64,000 bases of DNA, taken from contig NC_090184.1 in NCBI RefSeq assembly GCF_024679245.1, positions 8,960,047 through 9,024,046 on the forward strand, read 5' to 3'. The translations under genes and the position numbers were made by a program. The DNA comes from Pseudorasbora parva. Its lineage: Eukaryota > Chordata > Actinopteri > Cypriniformes > Gobionidae. Under the pieces are notes generated by a model, which saw only the letters and a list, made by a program, of their open reading frames with translations, did not search any database and was not told where the DNA came from. Below, piece after piece: positions 24,525 through 58,962 of this stretch (the stretch's first letter is position 1; each line of letters begins with the position of its first letter).

Positions 24525-26009
24525 ATGTCGAGTCAGTTCAGGCGATGTGTCACTCCCTGCCCTCGTTACATCACGGGTGGGGATCCACACGACCTGTGTG
24601 TAATGTGTTTGGGGCTCGAGCATGCCCAGTCAGCTCTCGAGGGGGTTGGCTGTGAGCATTGCGAGAGTCTCCCAATGCGTACATTAAGATCACGCCGGGC
24701 ACTCTTCGAGGAGAGTGCTTTGGCTCGCGGTCCTCAGGGCTCGGGTCCCGCTGCTGCCGAGGCACAGCGAAGGCTCGCGTCTTGGGGATCGCAGTTAGAT
24801 CTAGTGGCGGGGTTAGAGACGGGTGATCCCCTATCTCTGCCCTTACCCGCTGGATCTCAAGCCTCAGCTCGCGAGTCGGAAGCACGCTCTGCGGTTTCTT
24901 CCGCTCGCGCTGAGGCACAAGATCAGCTGCAGCACTCCAGTTCCGAGGAACTGGATGTTGTAAGCATAAATGAAACTGACGAGTTACTTCCACCATTACA
25001 CACACACGCACAGGAGGAGCTTATGGAGGTTGTCACTCGCGCCGTTGCCAGATTAAGTTTAGACTGGCCGGCCGAGCGCTCTGAGTCACACAAACATACA
25101 AGCAGGCTAGACGAGAGATTTTTACCGTCATATACACAACCTCCTAGGCGGGGCTTGCCATTTTTCCCGGACCTCCACACCGAGGTGTCGAGGTCCTGGG
25201 CTAGACCAGCATCAGCCAGAGTCTTTAACCCGTCCACATCTGAATATTCCAATATAAACGGGTTGAAGGCTCATGGTTATGCGGCGATGCCGCGGGTGGA
25301 AGAGACGCTCGCGAGCTATCTCTCCCCCGAGTCGGCATCGTCGCTGCAAGCCCCGCAGCTGCCCACCAAGCCCGTGAGAACAACATCAGCGCTGGTGGGC
25401 AGGGCGTACTCGGCAGCAGGGCAGGCGGCCGCCTGTTTACATACGGTGGCCGTCCTGCAAGCATATCAAGCTGATCTGTTGGGGGATATTAATGAAGAAA
25501 CAGAGGAAGTGGGGAGAGAAACGATCGCCGAAATTAGGCGGGCGGCAGATTTGTCTCTTCGTGCCACCAGGGAGACGGCCAGATCCATCGGCCGCTCTAT
25601 GGCAGCCCTGGTGGCCACGGAGAGACATTTATGGTTAAATTTATCAGATATTAAAGAACGTGACAAAAAGTTCCTTATGGATTCGCCCGTCTCGCCTACT
25701 GGCCTCTTTGGTGACGCTGTAACAACAGTCGTCGACCGTTACCAGGAGGCCAGGAAGCAGGCGGCGGCATTTCAAAAATTTCTCCCCCGCAAATCATATC
25801 CCCCAGGGGCTGCCGGGCGGGGGCAGCCCCAGCCGAGTACGTCCTCCTCCGCAGCGCATCGAGCGCAACAAAAACAGAGCGTGGCCGCTCGGGCCCCCCC
25901 GCAGAGAGAACGGGGGACCGGGCGACGCGCTCAGCCGGGACCTTCCCGCGGTAGGACGGATCTGAGGACCGTCCTTATCGCTAGGAAGGCCTCGGCTAAG
26001 AAGTCCTGA
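24525..26009 (+). CDS. DIRS ORF1, gag-like protein
   Basis: The 494-residue frame starts at ATG 24525 (MSSQFRRCVTPCPRYITGGD). The same frame is open from an upstream ATG at 24474, but the 24525 start gives the usual DIRS N-terminus. The N-terminal 50 residues hold a Cys-rich cluster (CVTPCP, CVMCLG, CEHC), which is probably metal-binding. The middle is acidic and Ser-rich. The region from about residue 250 to 400 is helical and Ala/Arg-rich, and the C-terminus is basic (RTGRRAQPGPSRGRTDL-like). It presumably packages element RNA. The function is inferred from position and from related DIRS elements, since there is no enzymatic motif. It is followed after 22 bases by the RT ORF. Confidence 0.82.
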   Translation: MSSQFRRCVTPCPRYITGGDPHDLCVMCLGLEHAQSALEGVGCEHCESLPMRTLRSRRALFEESALARGPQGSGPAAAEAQRRLASWGSQLDLVAGLETGDPLSLPLPAGSQASARESEARSAVSSARAEAQDQLQHSSSEELDVVSINETDELLPPLHTHAQEELMEVVTRAVARLSLDWPAERSESHKHTSRLDERFLPSYTQPPRRGLPFFPDLHTEVSRSWARPASARVFNPSTSEYSNINGLKAHGYAAMPRVEETLASYLSPESASSLQAPQLPTKPVRTTSALVGRAYSAAGQAAACLHTVAVLQAYQADLLGDINEETEEVGRETIAEIRRAADLSLRATRETARSIGRSMAALVATERHLWLNLSDIKERDKKFLMDSPVSPTGLFGDAVTTVVDRYQEARKQAAAFQKFLPRKSYPPGAAGRGQPQPSTSSSAAHRAQQKQSVAARAPPQRERGTGRRAQPGPSRGRTDLRTVLIARKASAKKS

Positions 26010-26031
26010 CGCCAAGAGCGCAGGGCTTCCG

Positions 26032-28194
26032 ATGGCAGTCCCCTCCGGGAAAGTGCGGCTCGCCGAGGCGCCCGCTCTTTCCCGGTGCCATCGGGGGGCC
26101 GGTCTGCCAACCCTGCCACCATTGGTGCTTCAGGGCGCGGCGGTCCCCGGCGAACGCATATCTCCATGTCCGCCCGGAAACGTAGCGGCTTGGGGATGTT
26201 CGCGCCCTCTCGGGAGGGCCCCTGGGCGGTCAGTTCGGTTGCTACCTGCCGGTTATCCGTTACAGGACACCGGGCTGACCACACAGGAAAATCCAGAGAC
26301 CAGCCTCGAGAGGCTGGTTCCCTTAGTAGATTTTCTGGCAGCGTGGAAACTTCTGCCGAATGTCTCAGAATGGGTCCTGCGTACAATAGAAAAAGGGTAC
26401 AGAATTCAATTCGGGTTACACCCGCCCGTGTTCAACGGGGTTACTACCACGGTAGTAAGCCCCGAGCAGGCTCTGGTAATGGAACAAGAGGTACAGACTC
26501 TTCTGCGAAAAGAGGCTATAGAACGGGTCCCTCCCCACTGCAGAGAGTCGGGGTTTTACAGCCGGTACTTCATAGTTCCAAAGAAGGATGGGGGGTTAAG
26601 GCCTATCTTAGATCTGCGTCATCTAAACAGAGCAGTAAAAAGATTAAAATTCAAAATGCTCACGATAAAACAGATCGTGTGTCACATCAGGTCCGAGGAC
26701 TGGTGTGTCACGATAGATTTAAAAGATGCGTACTTCCACATCTCCATCCTTCCGCAGCACAGACAGTTCCTCAGGTTCGCTTTTGGGGGAAAAGCGTACC
26801 AATATCGAGTGCTGCCATTCGGTCTAGCTTTATCGCCCCGCACTTTCACGAAGTGCGTGGATGCAGCTCTGGCTCCGCTGCGACTCCAGGGCATCCGCGT
26901 GCTAAATTACATCGACGATTGGCTAGTGTTAGCACAGTCAAAACAACTGGCGGTTCAGCATCGAGATGCTGTTCTCGCCCACATGAAGGTGTTGGGGCTA
27001 AGGTTGAACGAAAAGAAAAGTATGTTGGCGCCACAGCAGAGCATTACTTTTCTGGGGGTAGTTTGGGACACGAGAACGATGTCGGCTCGGCTATCTCCGC
27101 CCAGGGTAAAAACGATCCTGAATACCGTCAGCCAGATAAAGCTAGGCCAGTCACTCACTGTCAAACACTTTCAAAGAGTGTTGGGTTTGATGGCAGCAGC
27201 GTCCAACGTGATACCTTTTGGCCTGCTGTACATGAGACCCTTGCAGTGGTGGCTCAGGACCAAGGGGTTCTCCCCGAGGGGAAACCCTTTTCGCCTAATC
27301 AAGGTCACGCGGCGCTGCCTACGTGCCTTGGTGAAGTGGAAAGATCCTTGGTTCCTTTCCCAAGGTCCAGTTCTGGGGGCTCCTTGTCGTCGCGTAATGC
27401 TAACGACGGATGCCTCCCTAACTGGCTGGGGAGCGGTCATGAGTGGCCGCTCGGCCCAAGGTCTGTGGAGGGGCCATCAGCTCTCCTGGCACATAAACCA
27501 GCTGGAGCTGATGGCTGTGTTTCAAACACTCAAACACTTCCTCCCAGACCTACGGGGCCGCCATGTGTTAGTTCGGTCAGACAACACTTCGGTGGTCTCG
27601 TATATAAATCACCAGGGGGGATTGAGATCGCGTCGGCTGTGGAAGCTCACGCATCACATTCTAATATGGGCCCAAGGCAAGATGCTCTCGCTAAGGGCGA
27701 TGTACATCCCGGGGGTCCTGAATGTAGCGGCAGACTCCCTGTCGAGGCAGGGAGTGGTGCCGGGGGAATGGAGGCTCCACCCCGAGGTGGTGGAGGAGCT
27801 GTGGATCCGCTTTGGGCGAGCCCAGGTGGATCTGTTTGCGTCTCGAGAGACGACACACTGTCCAGCATTCTTTTCCCTCACACATCCAGCCCCACTGGGG
27901 CTGGACGCAATGGTACAGACGTGGCCGAGGCTGCGTCTGTACGCCTTTCCCCCTCTGGCGTTGCTCCCAGGAGTGCTGGAGAGAGTCCGCCGGGACGGGG
28001 TTCAGCTCTTATTGGTAGCCCCGTTCTGGCCGGGCCGAGTATGGCTCTCAGACATCATGTCTCTCCTAGAGGGTCCTCCCTGGGAAATCCCAGTCAGGAG
28101 GGATCTTCTTTCACAGGCCAGGGGGTCAGTACTGCACCCGCGCCCGGAACTGTGGAAACTGTGGGCTTGGCCCCTGAGGGGGCCCAGTTCATAA
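26032..28194 (+). CDS. DIRS reverse transcriptase-RNase H
   Basis: The 720-residue frame copies element RNA into DNA. RT motifs are in order: RPILDLRHLN near residue 190, the first catalytic Asp in TIDLKDAYFHI near 228, FGLALSPRTF, and the catalytic box YIDDW at about 293. RNase H follows with its acidic residues in TTDASLTGWG (Asp near 460), INQLELMAV, RSDNTSVVSYINHQ and AADSLSR. A C-terminal extension (VAPFWPGRVW and beyond) has the position of the methylase-like tail reported in some DIRS elements, but I see no S-adenosylmethionine motif. The stop codon at 28192-28194 lies inside the downstream recombinase frame. No frameshift or premature stop was found. Confidence 0.93.
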   Translation: MAVPSGKVRLAEAPALSRCHRGAGLPTLPPLVLQGAAVPGERISPCPPGNVAAWGCSRPLGRAPGRSVRLLPAGYPLQDTGLTTQENPETSLERLVPLVDFLAAWKLLPNVSEWVLRTIEKGYRIQFGLHPPVFNGVTTTVVSPEQALVMEQEVQTLLRKEAIERVPPHCRESGFYSRYFIVPKKDGGLRPILDLRHLNRAVKRLKFKMLTIKQIVCHIRSEDWCVTIDLKDAYFHISILPQHRQFLRFAFGGKAYQYRVLPFGLALSPRTFTKCVDAALAPLRLQGIRVLNYIDDWLVLAQSKQLAVQHRDAVLAHMKVLGLRLNEKKSMLAPQQSITFLGVVWDTRTMSARLSPPRVKTILNTVSQIKLGQSLTVKHFQRVLGLMAAASNVIPFGLLYMRPLQWWLRTKGFSPRGNPFRLIKVTRRCLRALVKWKDPWFLSQGPVLGAPCRRVMLTTDASLTGWGAVMSGRSAQGLWRGHQLSWHINQLELMAVFQTLKHFLPDLRGRHVLVRSDNTSVVSYINHQGGLRSRRLWKLTHHILIWAQGKMLSLRAMYIPGVLNVAADSLSRQGVVPGEWRLHPEVVEELWIRFGRAQVDLFASRETTHCPAFFSLTHPAPLGLDAMVQTWPRLRLYAFPPLALLPGVLERVRRDGVQLLLVAPFWPGRVWLSDIMSLLEGPPWEIPVRRDLLSQARGSVLHPRPELWKLWAWPLRGPSS

Positions 28195-29198
28195 ACACGG
28201 GTCTATCGACTGAGGTGATAGAGACCATGTTGCACTCCAGAGCACCATCCACAAGGAGACTTTACGCACTCAAATGGAGAGTTTTTGTCGCCTGGTGTAC
28301 GCACCAGACGTTGGACCCTGTTAACTGCCCGGTCGGTTCAGTTCTCGAGTTCTTGCAAGAAAAATTCTCCGCAGGGTTATCCCCGTCGACTCTGAAAGTG
28401 TATGTGTCGGCGATATCTGCATATCATAATCCATTAGATAACGCATCATTAGGGAGACACCCGTGGGTCACGCGTTTCCTCCGTGGTACCTTGAGGCTCA
28501 GACCTGCGGCACGCTCCAGGGTGCCGACTTGGGACCTGGCCATAGTGCTGGAAGGCCTTATGTTGGCTCCCTTCGAGCCGTTAGAGGAAGTGTCAGAAAA
28601 GTTCCTCACACTTAAAACAGTGTTTCTCCTAGCGATTTCATCACTGAAAAGAGTAGGAGACCTACAGGCTCTATCAGTAGCACCTTCCTGCCTTGAATTT
28701 GCACCAGGAATGGTAAAAGCATTTCTCTTCCCGAGGGAAGGATATGTTCCTAAAGTCCCGACCAACGTGCCGGGACCAGTAATGCTGCAGGCTTTCTGTC
28801 CGCCTCCGTTCACTAGTCAAGACCAAGAGAAGCTAAATCTGCTATGTCCGGTCAGGGCCCTAGATACATATGTCCACAGAGCTGCCCTGTGGCGAAAATC
28901 AGAACAGTTGTTCGTATGTTTTGGGTCCTCGAGTAAAGGAAAATCGGCTTCAAAGCAGACGCTTAGCAAGTGGATAGTCGAGGCTATCTCGCTCGCTTAT
29001 GAGTCGGTCGGACATCCTTCACCTATGAGGGTCCGCGCCCACTCTACTAGGAGTATGGCTGCCTCTATGGCTCTTATTTCGGGAGTTTCACTGTCAGAGG
29101 TTTGTGATGCGGCTGGGTGGTCCTCTCCGCATACATTTGTGAGGTTTTACAATCTGGACGTAGCCTCTACTCCGGGGTCCCGGGTGTTTCTGGGTTAA
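28041..29198 (+). CDS. DIRS tyrosine recombinase
   Basis: This ORF integrates the circular DNA intermediate, replacing the integrase of LTR elements. Catalytic residues of the lambda-integrase family are visible: Arg in SLKRVGDLQAL, HSTR in RAHSTRSMAAS (His-x-x-Arg), and the nucleophile Tyr in FVRFYNLD near the C-terminus. The N-terminal core-binding part starts at about RRLYALKWRVFVAWC. The annotated start is the in-frame ATG at 28041 (385 residues), which overlaps the RT ORF by 154 bases. The frame is in fact open back to 26085 (1037 residues), so the true start, or a minus-one frameshift from the RT frame, is undetermined. The stop is at 29196-29198. Confidence 0.88.
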   Translation: MALRHHVSPRGSSLGNPSQEGSSFTGQGVSTAPAPGTVETVGLAPEGAQFINTGLSTEVIETMLHSRAPSTRRLYALKWRVFVAWCTHQTLDPVNCPVGSVLEFLQEKFSAGLSPSTLKVYVSAISAYHNPLDNASLGRHPWVTRFLRGTLRLRPAARSRVPTWDLAIVLEGLMLAPFEPLEEVSEKFLTLKTVFLLAISSLKRVGDLQALSVAPSCLEFAPGMVKAFLFPREGYVPKVPTNVPGPVMLQAFCPPPFTSQDQEKLNLLCPVRALDTYVHRAALWRKSEQLFVCFGSSSKGKSASKQTLSKWIVEAISLAYESVGHPSPMRVRAHSTRSMAASMALISGVSLSEVCDAAGWSSPHTFVRFYNLDVASTPGSRVFLG

Positions 29199-29243
29199 AT
29201 CACACAAACAGACATTTGGGACTCTGGCGGCGTGGGTATTGAG

Positions 29244-29349
29244 GTCCCCTAGCGTTTCGACGCAGCTCGAAGTTCCCTCGAGATAGGGAACGTCTCAGGT
29301 TACGTATGTAACCATGGTTCCCTGAGAGGGAACGAGACGCTGCGTCGAG
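29244..29349. repeat. DIRS internal complementary region
   Basis: Positions 29244-29290 are the reverse complement of the element's left end (up to TTCCCTATCTCGAGGG), and 29291-29349 are the reverse complement of its right end (ACCTGAGACG outward). The switch falls exactly between AGATAGGGAA and CGTCTCAGGT. In DIRS replication this region templates joining of the two ends into a circle. Confidence 0.92.
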
Positions 29350-29394
29350 ATGCCATACTCCCGGCATGCCTGTGATCGATTTGTTCGACTTTTT

Positions 29395-29594
29395 CAGAAG
29401 CTAGTGACTGTTTGGTCCGGGCATGCTTTATAGCTTCCTGGTCGATGACGTCACCCGCCCGTGACGTATCGTCCCGCTATTGGACTGATTACACAAGTGC
29501 TTCATGACATGGCACGCAGAGGCGTCCCCTAGCGTTTCGACGCAGCGTCTCGTTCCCTCTCAGGGAACCATGGTTACATACGTAACCTGAGACG
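29395..29594. repeat. DIRS right inverted terminal repeat
   Basis: Positions 29395-29546 mirror 24301-24452, and the outer extension 29547-29594 ends CGTAACCTGAGACG. The right border is fixed by the internal complementary region. Confidence 0.92.
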
Positions 29595-29628
29595 GTTTCC
29601 ACATACAGTATAAACTGAAAGAAAAAAT

Positions 29629-32725
<3,097 letters not shown>

Positions 32726-32824
32726 AAATAGGCTCGCGGAGTGTGAGTGCACTTGGCTGTGGAGGGTTGGGTTGGGGGAATTGGTGGGGAGGCGGAGGAG
32801 GCGTTAGCCGCCGTTTGGACTCAC

Positions 32825-32910
32825 ACGAGCGGGAAACGCTAATCCCATATGAAGAGGTCGCTAAAATAGAATTAAAGTGTTACGTTTATATTCTCACTTA
32901 AAAAATGACC
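32825..32910 (-). other. tp73: Candidate noncoding first exon of tp73
   Basis: On the minus strand a good donor (CGT before gtgagtcc, bases 32819-32824) ends a CpG-rich stretch in the right place for the noncoding exon 1 of tp73, which would join the acceptor at 22956. There is no transcript evidence and the upstream limit is arbitrary. Confidence 0.3.
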
Positions 32911-33270
32911 GTCTAATTCGATTGTAGAAAGACAACTGCTCCTAACAAAAGACAACAAAAGACAACGACTATTTAAATTCCCTTCCCTAGACAACATAAA
33001 CACGTTTTTCAATTTGAAATGATTATTTGAAATGCATGTACGGCTATTTAAAGCAGACAATCATTAAAAATACTGATTAAGAGTTTGGTAAGCCATATTT
33101 ATTGTTAATTCTAGTGTAGCCTATACAAGAATAGAAATGAAACTACATTTCCCATAGTTCCCCTGAAACGCCGACAATAAAGCGCGACGCTGATTGGTTG
33201 TCAGCACAACACAAATGACGTTTTCGAATACGTCACTTCCGAAACATTAAGATATTCGGTTGAGCCCTTT

Positions 33271-33384
33271 AGCGCTCCTGGCTGAGACAGTTGATTCTCA
33301 TGAGTGTGTTGTTGTTTTATCCTGCAAAGGTCTTAAATACTAACCTATAAACTCTTCGGATCAGTACTTACAATACTCTGAAAG
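33271..33384 (+). other. wrap73: Candidate noncoding exon 1 of wrap73
   Basis: A donor-like AAAG before gtaaat at 33385 follows the promoter motifs. The next acceptor (ttgtttccag at 33987) starts only 4 bases before the wrap73 ATG, so an upstream untranslated exon is required. Its 5' limit is a guess. Confidence 0.5.
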
Positions 33385-33720
33385 GTAAATTGTTAAAACG
33401 CACGCAACGAATCTTCTGTTAACTTAGTAGACGTGTAACCGGTGTTGTAACTTTAGTAGACACTGATACGGAGACGTTAACGTTTCCTAAGCCTGACAAA
33501 ACTGTATTATACTAGTCGTTTCTAAAATGTATTACAATTACAATTAGTCAATTTTAATATTATTAATAGTATTATAATTACAATTAGTCATTATATTCAT
33601 AAATATAATGTTGATATATTGTGATTACTGGTTATAATAAAATGTCTGTCAGTCATAATGAGATTATAAGTAATATAGTTTAGTAATGGAAAACGAATCA
33701 CCTTTGGGAATAATGACAAT

Positions 33721-33723
<3 letters not shown>

Positions 33724-33795
<72 letters not shown>
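33724..33795. repeat. (CT)n microsatellite in wrap73 intron 1
   Basis: A pure CT run of about 71 bp. The Ser-Leu frame over it is an artefact. Confidence 0.97.
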
Positions 33796-33801
<6 letters not shown>

Positions 33802-33991
33802 TGGTGAAGAATTAGGTGTTCTTTTACTATGTTTTGTCTTTGTGTCTCTGTGTGCAAACTTATCATTTTGGTAGTATGTTACTGTCCACAGTTTAAAGTA
33901 TGCAACAACACAGTCATCAATATATTTATATTTATCATATTGGTCTTTTCAGTCACAGAGTAATCAAAGGTTTACTGTTGTTTCCAGTAGC

Positions 33992-55788
<21,797 letters not shown>

Positions 55789-56292
55789 ACCAAAGCACTT
55801 CATCACACTCCCAAGAGTCTCTTTCTACAATATAACACAAACTGCTCCCAATCGAGCATAAGAGACTCTGAAAAACTCTAGACAAAAACACTGTGTCTGC
55901 AAATATACCTCTGCACTTTTGTGGTTTTAAGGTAGGGTTTTTATAATATTCTCATCTTGACAATATTGATTGTCAATACAGCACATGCTAGTGAGTAAAT
56001 ATTTATCAGGTATGTGTTTCTACCGCACCAACCTGGTGCAAAAAAAACAGCTTTCACTCAGATCTGCTTCTTATGGCCTTAGGCAAGCTAAATAGCCGTT
56101 ACACGTGCTCCGTGAAGGACCAAGTATATCTTACAAGATTTTATATCACTTTAGATTTACTGTGAATTTTAGAAGAATGCGAGTTGTGAATGTGAAGCCT
56201 TTTGCTTAATGACAATGTCTGTAGTATTTAAATGTTTTATAGATTTATTTTTATAAAATTTAGATCTACTTGTAATAAAGTTTTCTACATTG
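55789..56292 (+). other. wrap73: wrap73 3' untranslated region and polyadenylation signal
   Basis: No further frame continues the protein. An AATAAA hexamer lies at 56274-56279, about 490 bases after the stop, so transcript end near 56295 is expected. The exact end is inferred. Confidence 0.55.
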
Positions 56293-58927
56293 ATGTTTCC
56301 AATAATTGTTTTCTTTTACAGAGATTACAGGCGAGTCTCACAACACCTGACAAGAACATTTTACAAAAATGTATATTACTATGGATGGATATTACATACT
56401 ACTTGTATGTATAAATACTTTTTTTCTTTTACACCCCATGAACGACAATTTGTGTGGAATTATATAACACACAAAGTTTCTGCCAGTCTCATGTCACTCT
56501 TGAGTACCTATAGAGTAGTATTGCATCCTTCATATCTCCCAAGAGATATGAAGAGATTTAGTTTTATCATATTTATAAAAGACAGATACGCTGTACCGAA
56601 TCTTTCCAAAATTAGTCGAACTCGTCCAGGTATGCAGTGGGCAAAGCTAAACACTAATGAGCACACACTACAGCATGGCATTTTCCCTGGGTAACCTGGG
56701 CGACTCACTATACATTTGTGTTGTTTTTAGACTCGTGACTGGAAACAAACAAATACACACTAGCAGAACGCCGTTGCTGCTCCAGGAAAACAAACTGCAC
56801 CCACTGTTCTCTTAACCATGGGTTATTTAAGAAGTTGAACATGGTTATCTTTCCCTCACAACCAGAAACACACTTCTTTAGTGACATAGTTGATTTCGTG
56901 GTCTAAAAACAAAATGACAGTGCTCCCGAAACCTGAACGAAGCTCGTTGATGGGCGCGCTCTTGCTTTCGCTCTGGTTAATGTGTGCGTGTTCCGTGAGA
57001 AGTGCCAATACAAGGAATCCTTCCCGTTATGCCCTCATACAGGGCCATGCTTGAAAAAAACTTTTCAAAACTTATTTCAATCCTGAAGGAGTGTATTTGG
57101 CACAGAAATACTCCATCATACATCCATCTATTTATTTTTATTTTTGGCCATGTTTAGCTTGAGAATCCAACTCTTTAACAGTGTAAATAAGTCAATGTGC
57201 ATGAAACAACATTCTTGGCAGGTGAAGATTCACCCTTGCATATAAATCATTTTGAAAACAATGAAAAACACCCAACAAATGAAATGCGTTAAAATAACAG
57301 TAATTTTACTTAAAGTGTGTTTATAGTACAAAAAGTATTACAATGAAACGTAGGTGAATCCAGATAAAATTGTTTAAAGATGATTGTTTTTTTTTTTTTT
57401 ACATACATTTTTAAACAGAAACCTGGGAAACCTGGAAGAGTTAAGAACTAGACTTTGTTTGGATAACAGAAACAGTATTTTAATGTAATAACATTGTTGA
57501 ATGGATATTCAAATAATTTGTCACTTAAAACAAAATGACATGCGTTTAAGCAGAGGAAAATGCTTATATTTTGGTGAATTGATATATACAAATATTACAC
57601 CTATCAACTTGCAGGCATAATCTTCATGCACGATTTTGCATTACAATAAAACAAAATATATATGTAGAAAACAAACTATGATGGCAGTAAAAGAAAAAAA
57701 GATTTAATTTCAACAAGGATACCACGATCTCTGTATGCATAGCAAAAAAGCAAACCGAAATTGGCCAACAAAAGTGCATAAGCATGAAAAATACTCTGAA
57801 CCCGTAATCGCTCGACAGCGGGAAACCGTCTTAGTCAGAATGTTCCACCGCCATGCATCCTTACGCAAACAGTTTATTTAAAGCCAATCTGTTGACCAAC
57901 ATCACCTGAGGATTTAACAGCATATCTATTTGCCTTAGTTAAAAATGAAATGCATAACTTTAGCTTTTAATATTGTAGCATCCAGTATCATCCATATTTT
58001 CTGTAACTTATTTTCTGGTACGAACAATTTGTCTACATAAGGTTGAAAAAAAAAAAGGCATGAATAATCAATAAAGCACACAAACATTAGTAACAGGAGT
58101 ACACTACTTTTCATGAGGTTAACAGTAGCCACAATAAGACCAGAAATACGCAGCCACGGGACTTGAACAGAGTGTGAAAATAAATGTCAGGCAGGTGCAA
58201 TCTTCCCTTCTTTTTTTTTCTTTTGTTTTTGGATATGTGACCCAAAGCTAAAGCAGACTTTTCTGAAGAGATATTGCTGATAATGCTATTGGAAAAACAT
58301 GTTGCATCTCATTTTAATGATTTGAAATTTTCAACACAGAATTACTTTTAATAATTAGTTTGATACACTAATGAGAATTCGATTTTTCAAATTACATTAG
58401 TGAGCTTTTTTTTTCTGTATGCAAAACATTTTTTTAACTTCATTTTGAAGTGAAATCTGACCTAGGCATTTCTGTGAAAATATATTTAGAGGAGACAGCA
58501 GAGCAGATGCTACTGAATGTGAATTTAAAGGTACATGGGTCTAGACCTAAAAAAAAAAAAAGTCCACAATGTGAGATAATATCTTCACTAAAGGGTCCAA
58601 AATCACCTTGATTTAAAGAGTTTCACACCTTACCAAAGCACTGAAGTGCAGTAAAATTAATACATTTTCCATTATGCAAGCCTTAATATTAATTTGACAG
58701 TATTGCTGTTCAGAAGGCAGGGATTTTTCTATGACAAGCTTTGAAACCCTTAAATCACACTGGCCCCATTCATGAAACAAACAGAACAAATGGCCATCTG
58801 AATCATTTGTAAAAATCATTTGCGAATGAATGCGTACTTTTAATTACATTGTTTGACCTCGCAATGGAATCCATCAGAATGTCATAACTGGACCTTCTAG
58901 TGAAAACAGATTCTCCAATCATTTATA
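56293..58927. other. Intergenic space between convergent wrap73 and tprg1l
   Basis: No domain-bearing frame was recognised on either strand. Part may be the 3' untranslated region of tprg1l, read from the right, but no boundary can be placed. Confidence 0.4.
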
Positions 58928-58962
58928 CTGCGTCCAAAATCAAATATTTCCCTATTATATAG

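Larger units (their letters stand above)
24277..29594 (+). mobile_element. Complete DIRS-type tyrosine-recombinase retrotransposon
   Basis: This 5.3-kb element carries a gag-like ORF, an RT-RNase H ORF and a tyrosine-recombinase ORF on the plus strand. It has the terminal architecture specific to DIRS elements: inverted terminal repeats (24301-24452 and 29395-29546, identical by eye over 152 bp) with different outermost extensions, and an internal region (29244-29349) that is complementary to both outer ends joined together. No LTR direct repeats or integrase exist, as expected. All three frames are open, so the copy looks young and possibly functional. It lies antisense to tp73, between exon 2 and the presumed exon 1. 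DIRS insertion leaves no target duplication, and none is seen. Confidence 0.93.
32729..33390. promoter_or_regulatory. Probable bidirectional promoter of tp73 (minus) and wrap73 (plus)
   Basis: The region between the divergent genes is distinctly more G+C- and CpG-rich than its flanks at 32760-32840 and 33170-33300. Motifs seen: an E2F-type GCGGGAAA at 32829-32836; an ACTACATTTCCCAT match to the ZNF143/Staf site at 33142-33156; an inverted CCAAT box in GATTGGTTG near 33190; TGACGTTTT and TACGTCAC (ATF/CREB-like) near 33217-33235; and CACTTCCG (ETS-like) near 33233. E2F control of the TP73 upstream promoter is established in mammals. Use of these particular sites is inference. Confidence 0.6.

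Noticed and set aside
24571..25011. Minus-strand frames inside the DIRS gag and RT region
   Set aside because: They are shadows of G+C-rich coding DNA. They overlap better-supported plus-strand ORFs and have no domains.
24277..29594. Possible endogenous retrovirus or LTR element
   Set aside because: There are no direct LTRs, primer-binding site, protease, integrase or envelope. Inverted termini plus a tyrosine recombinase identify DIRS.
56290..56694. 134-codon plus-strand frame after wrap73
   Set aside because: It has no domain and no splice support, and it begins at or after the polyadenylation signal of wrap73.
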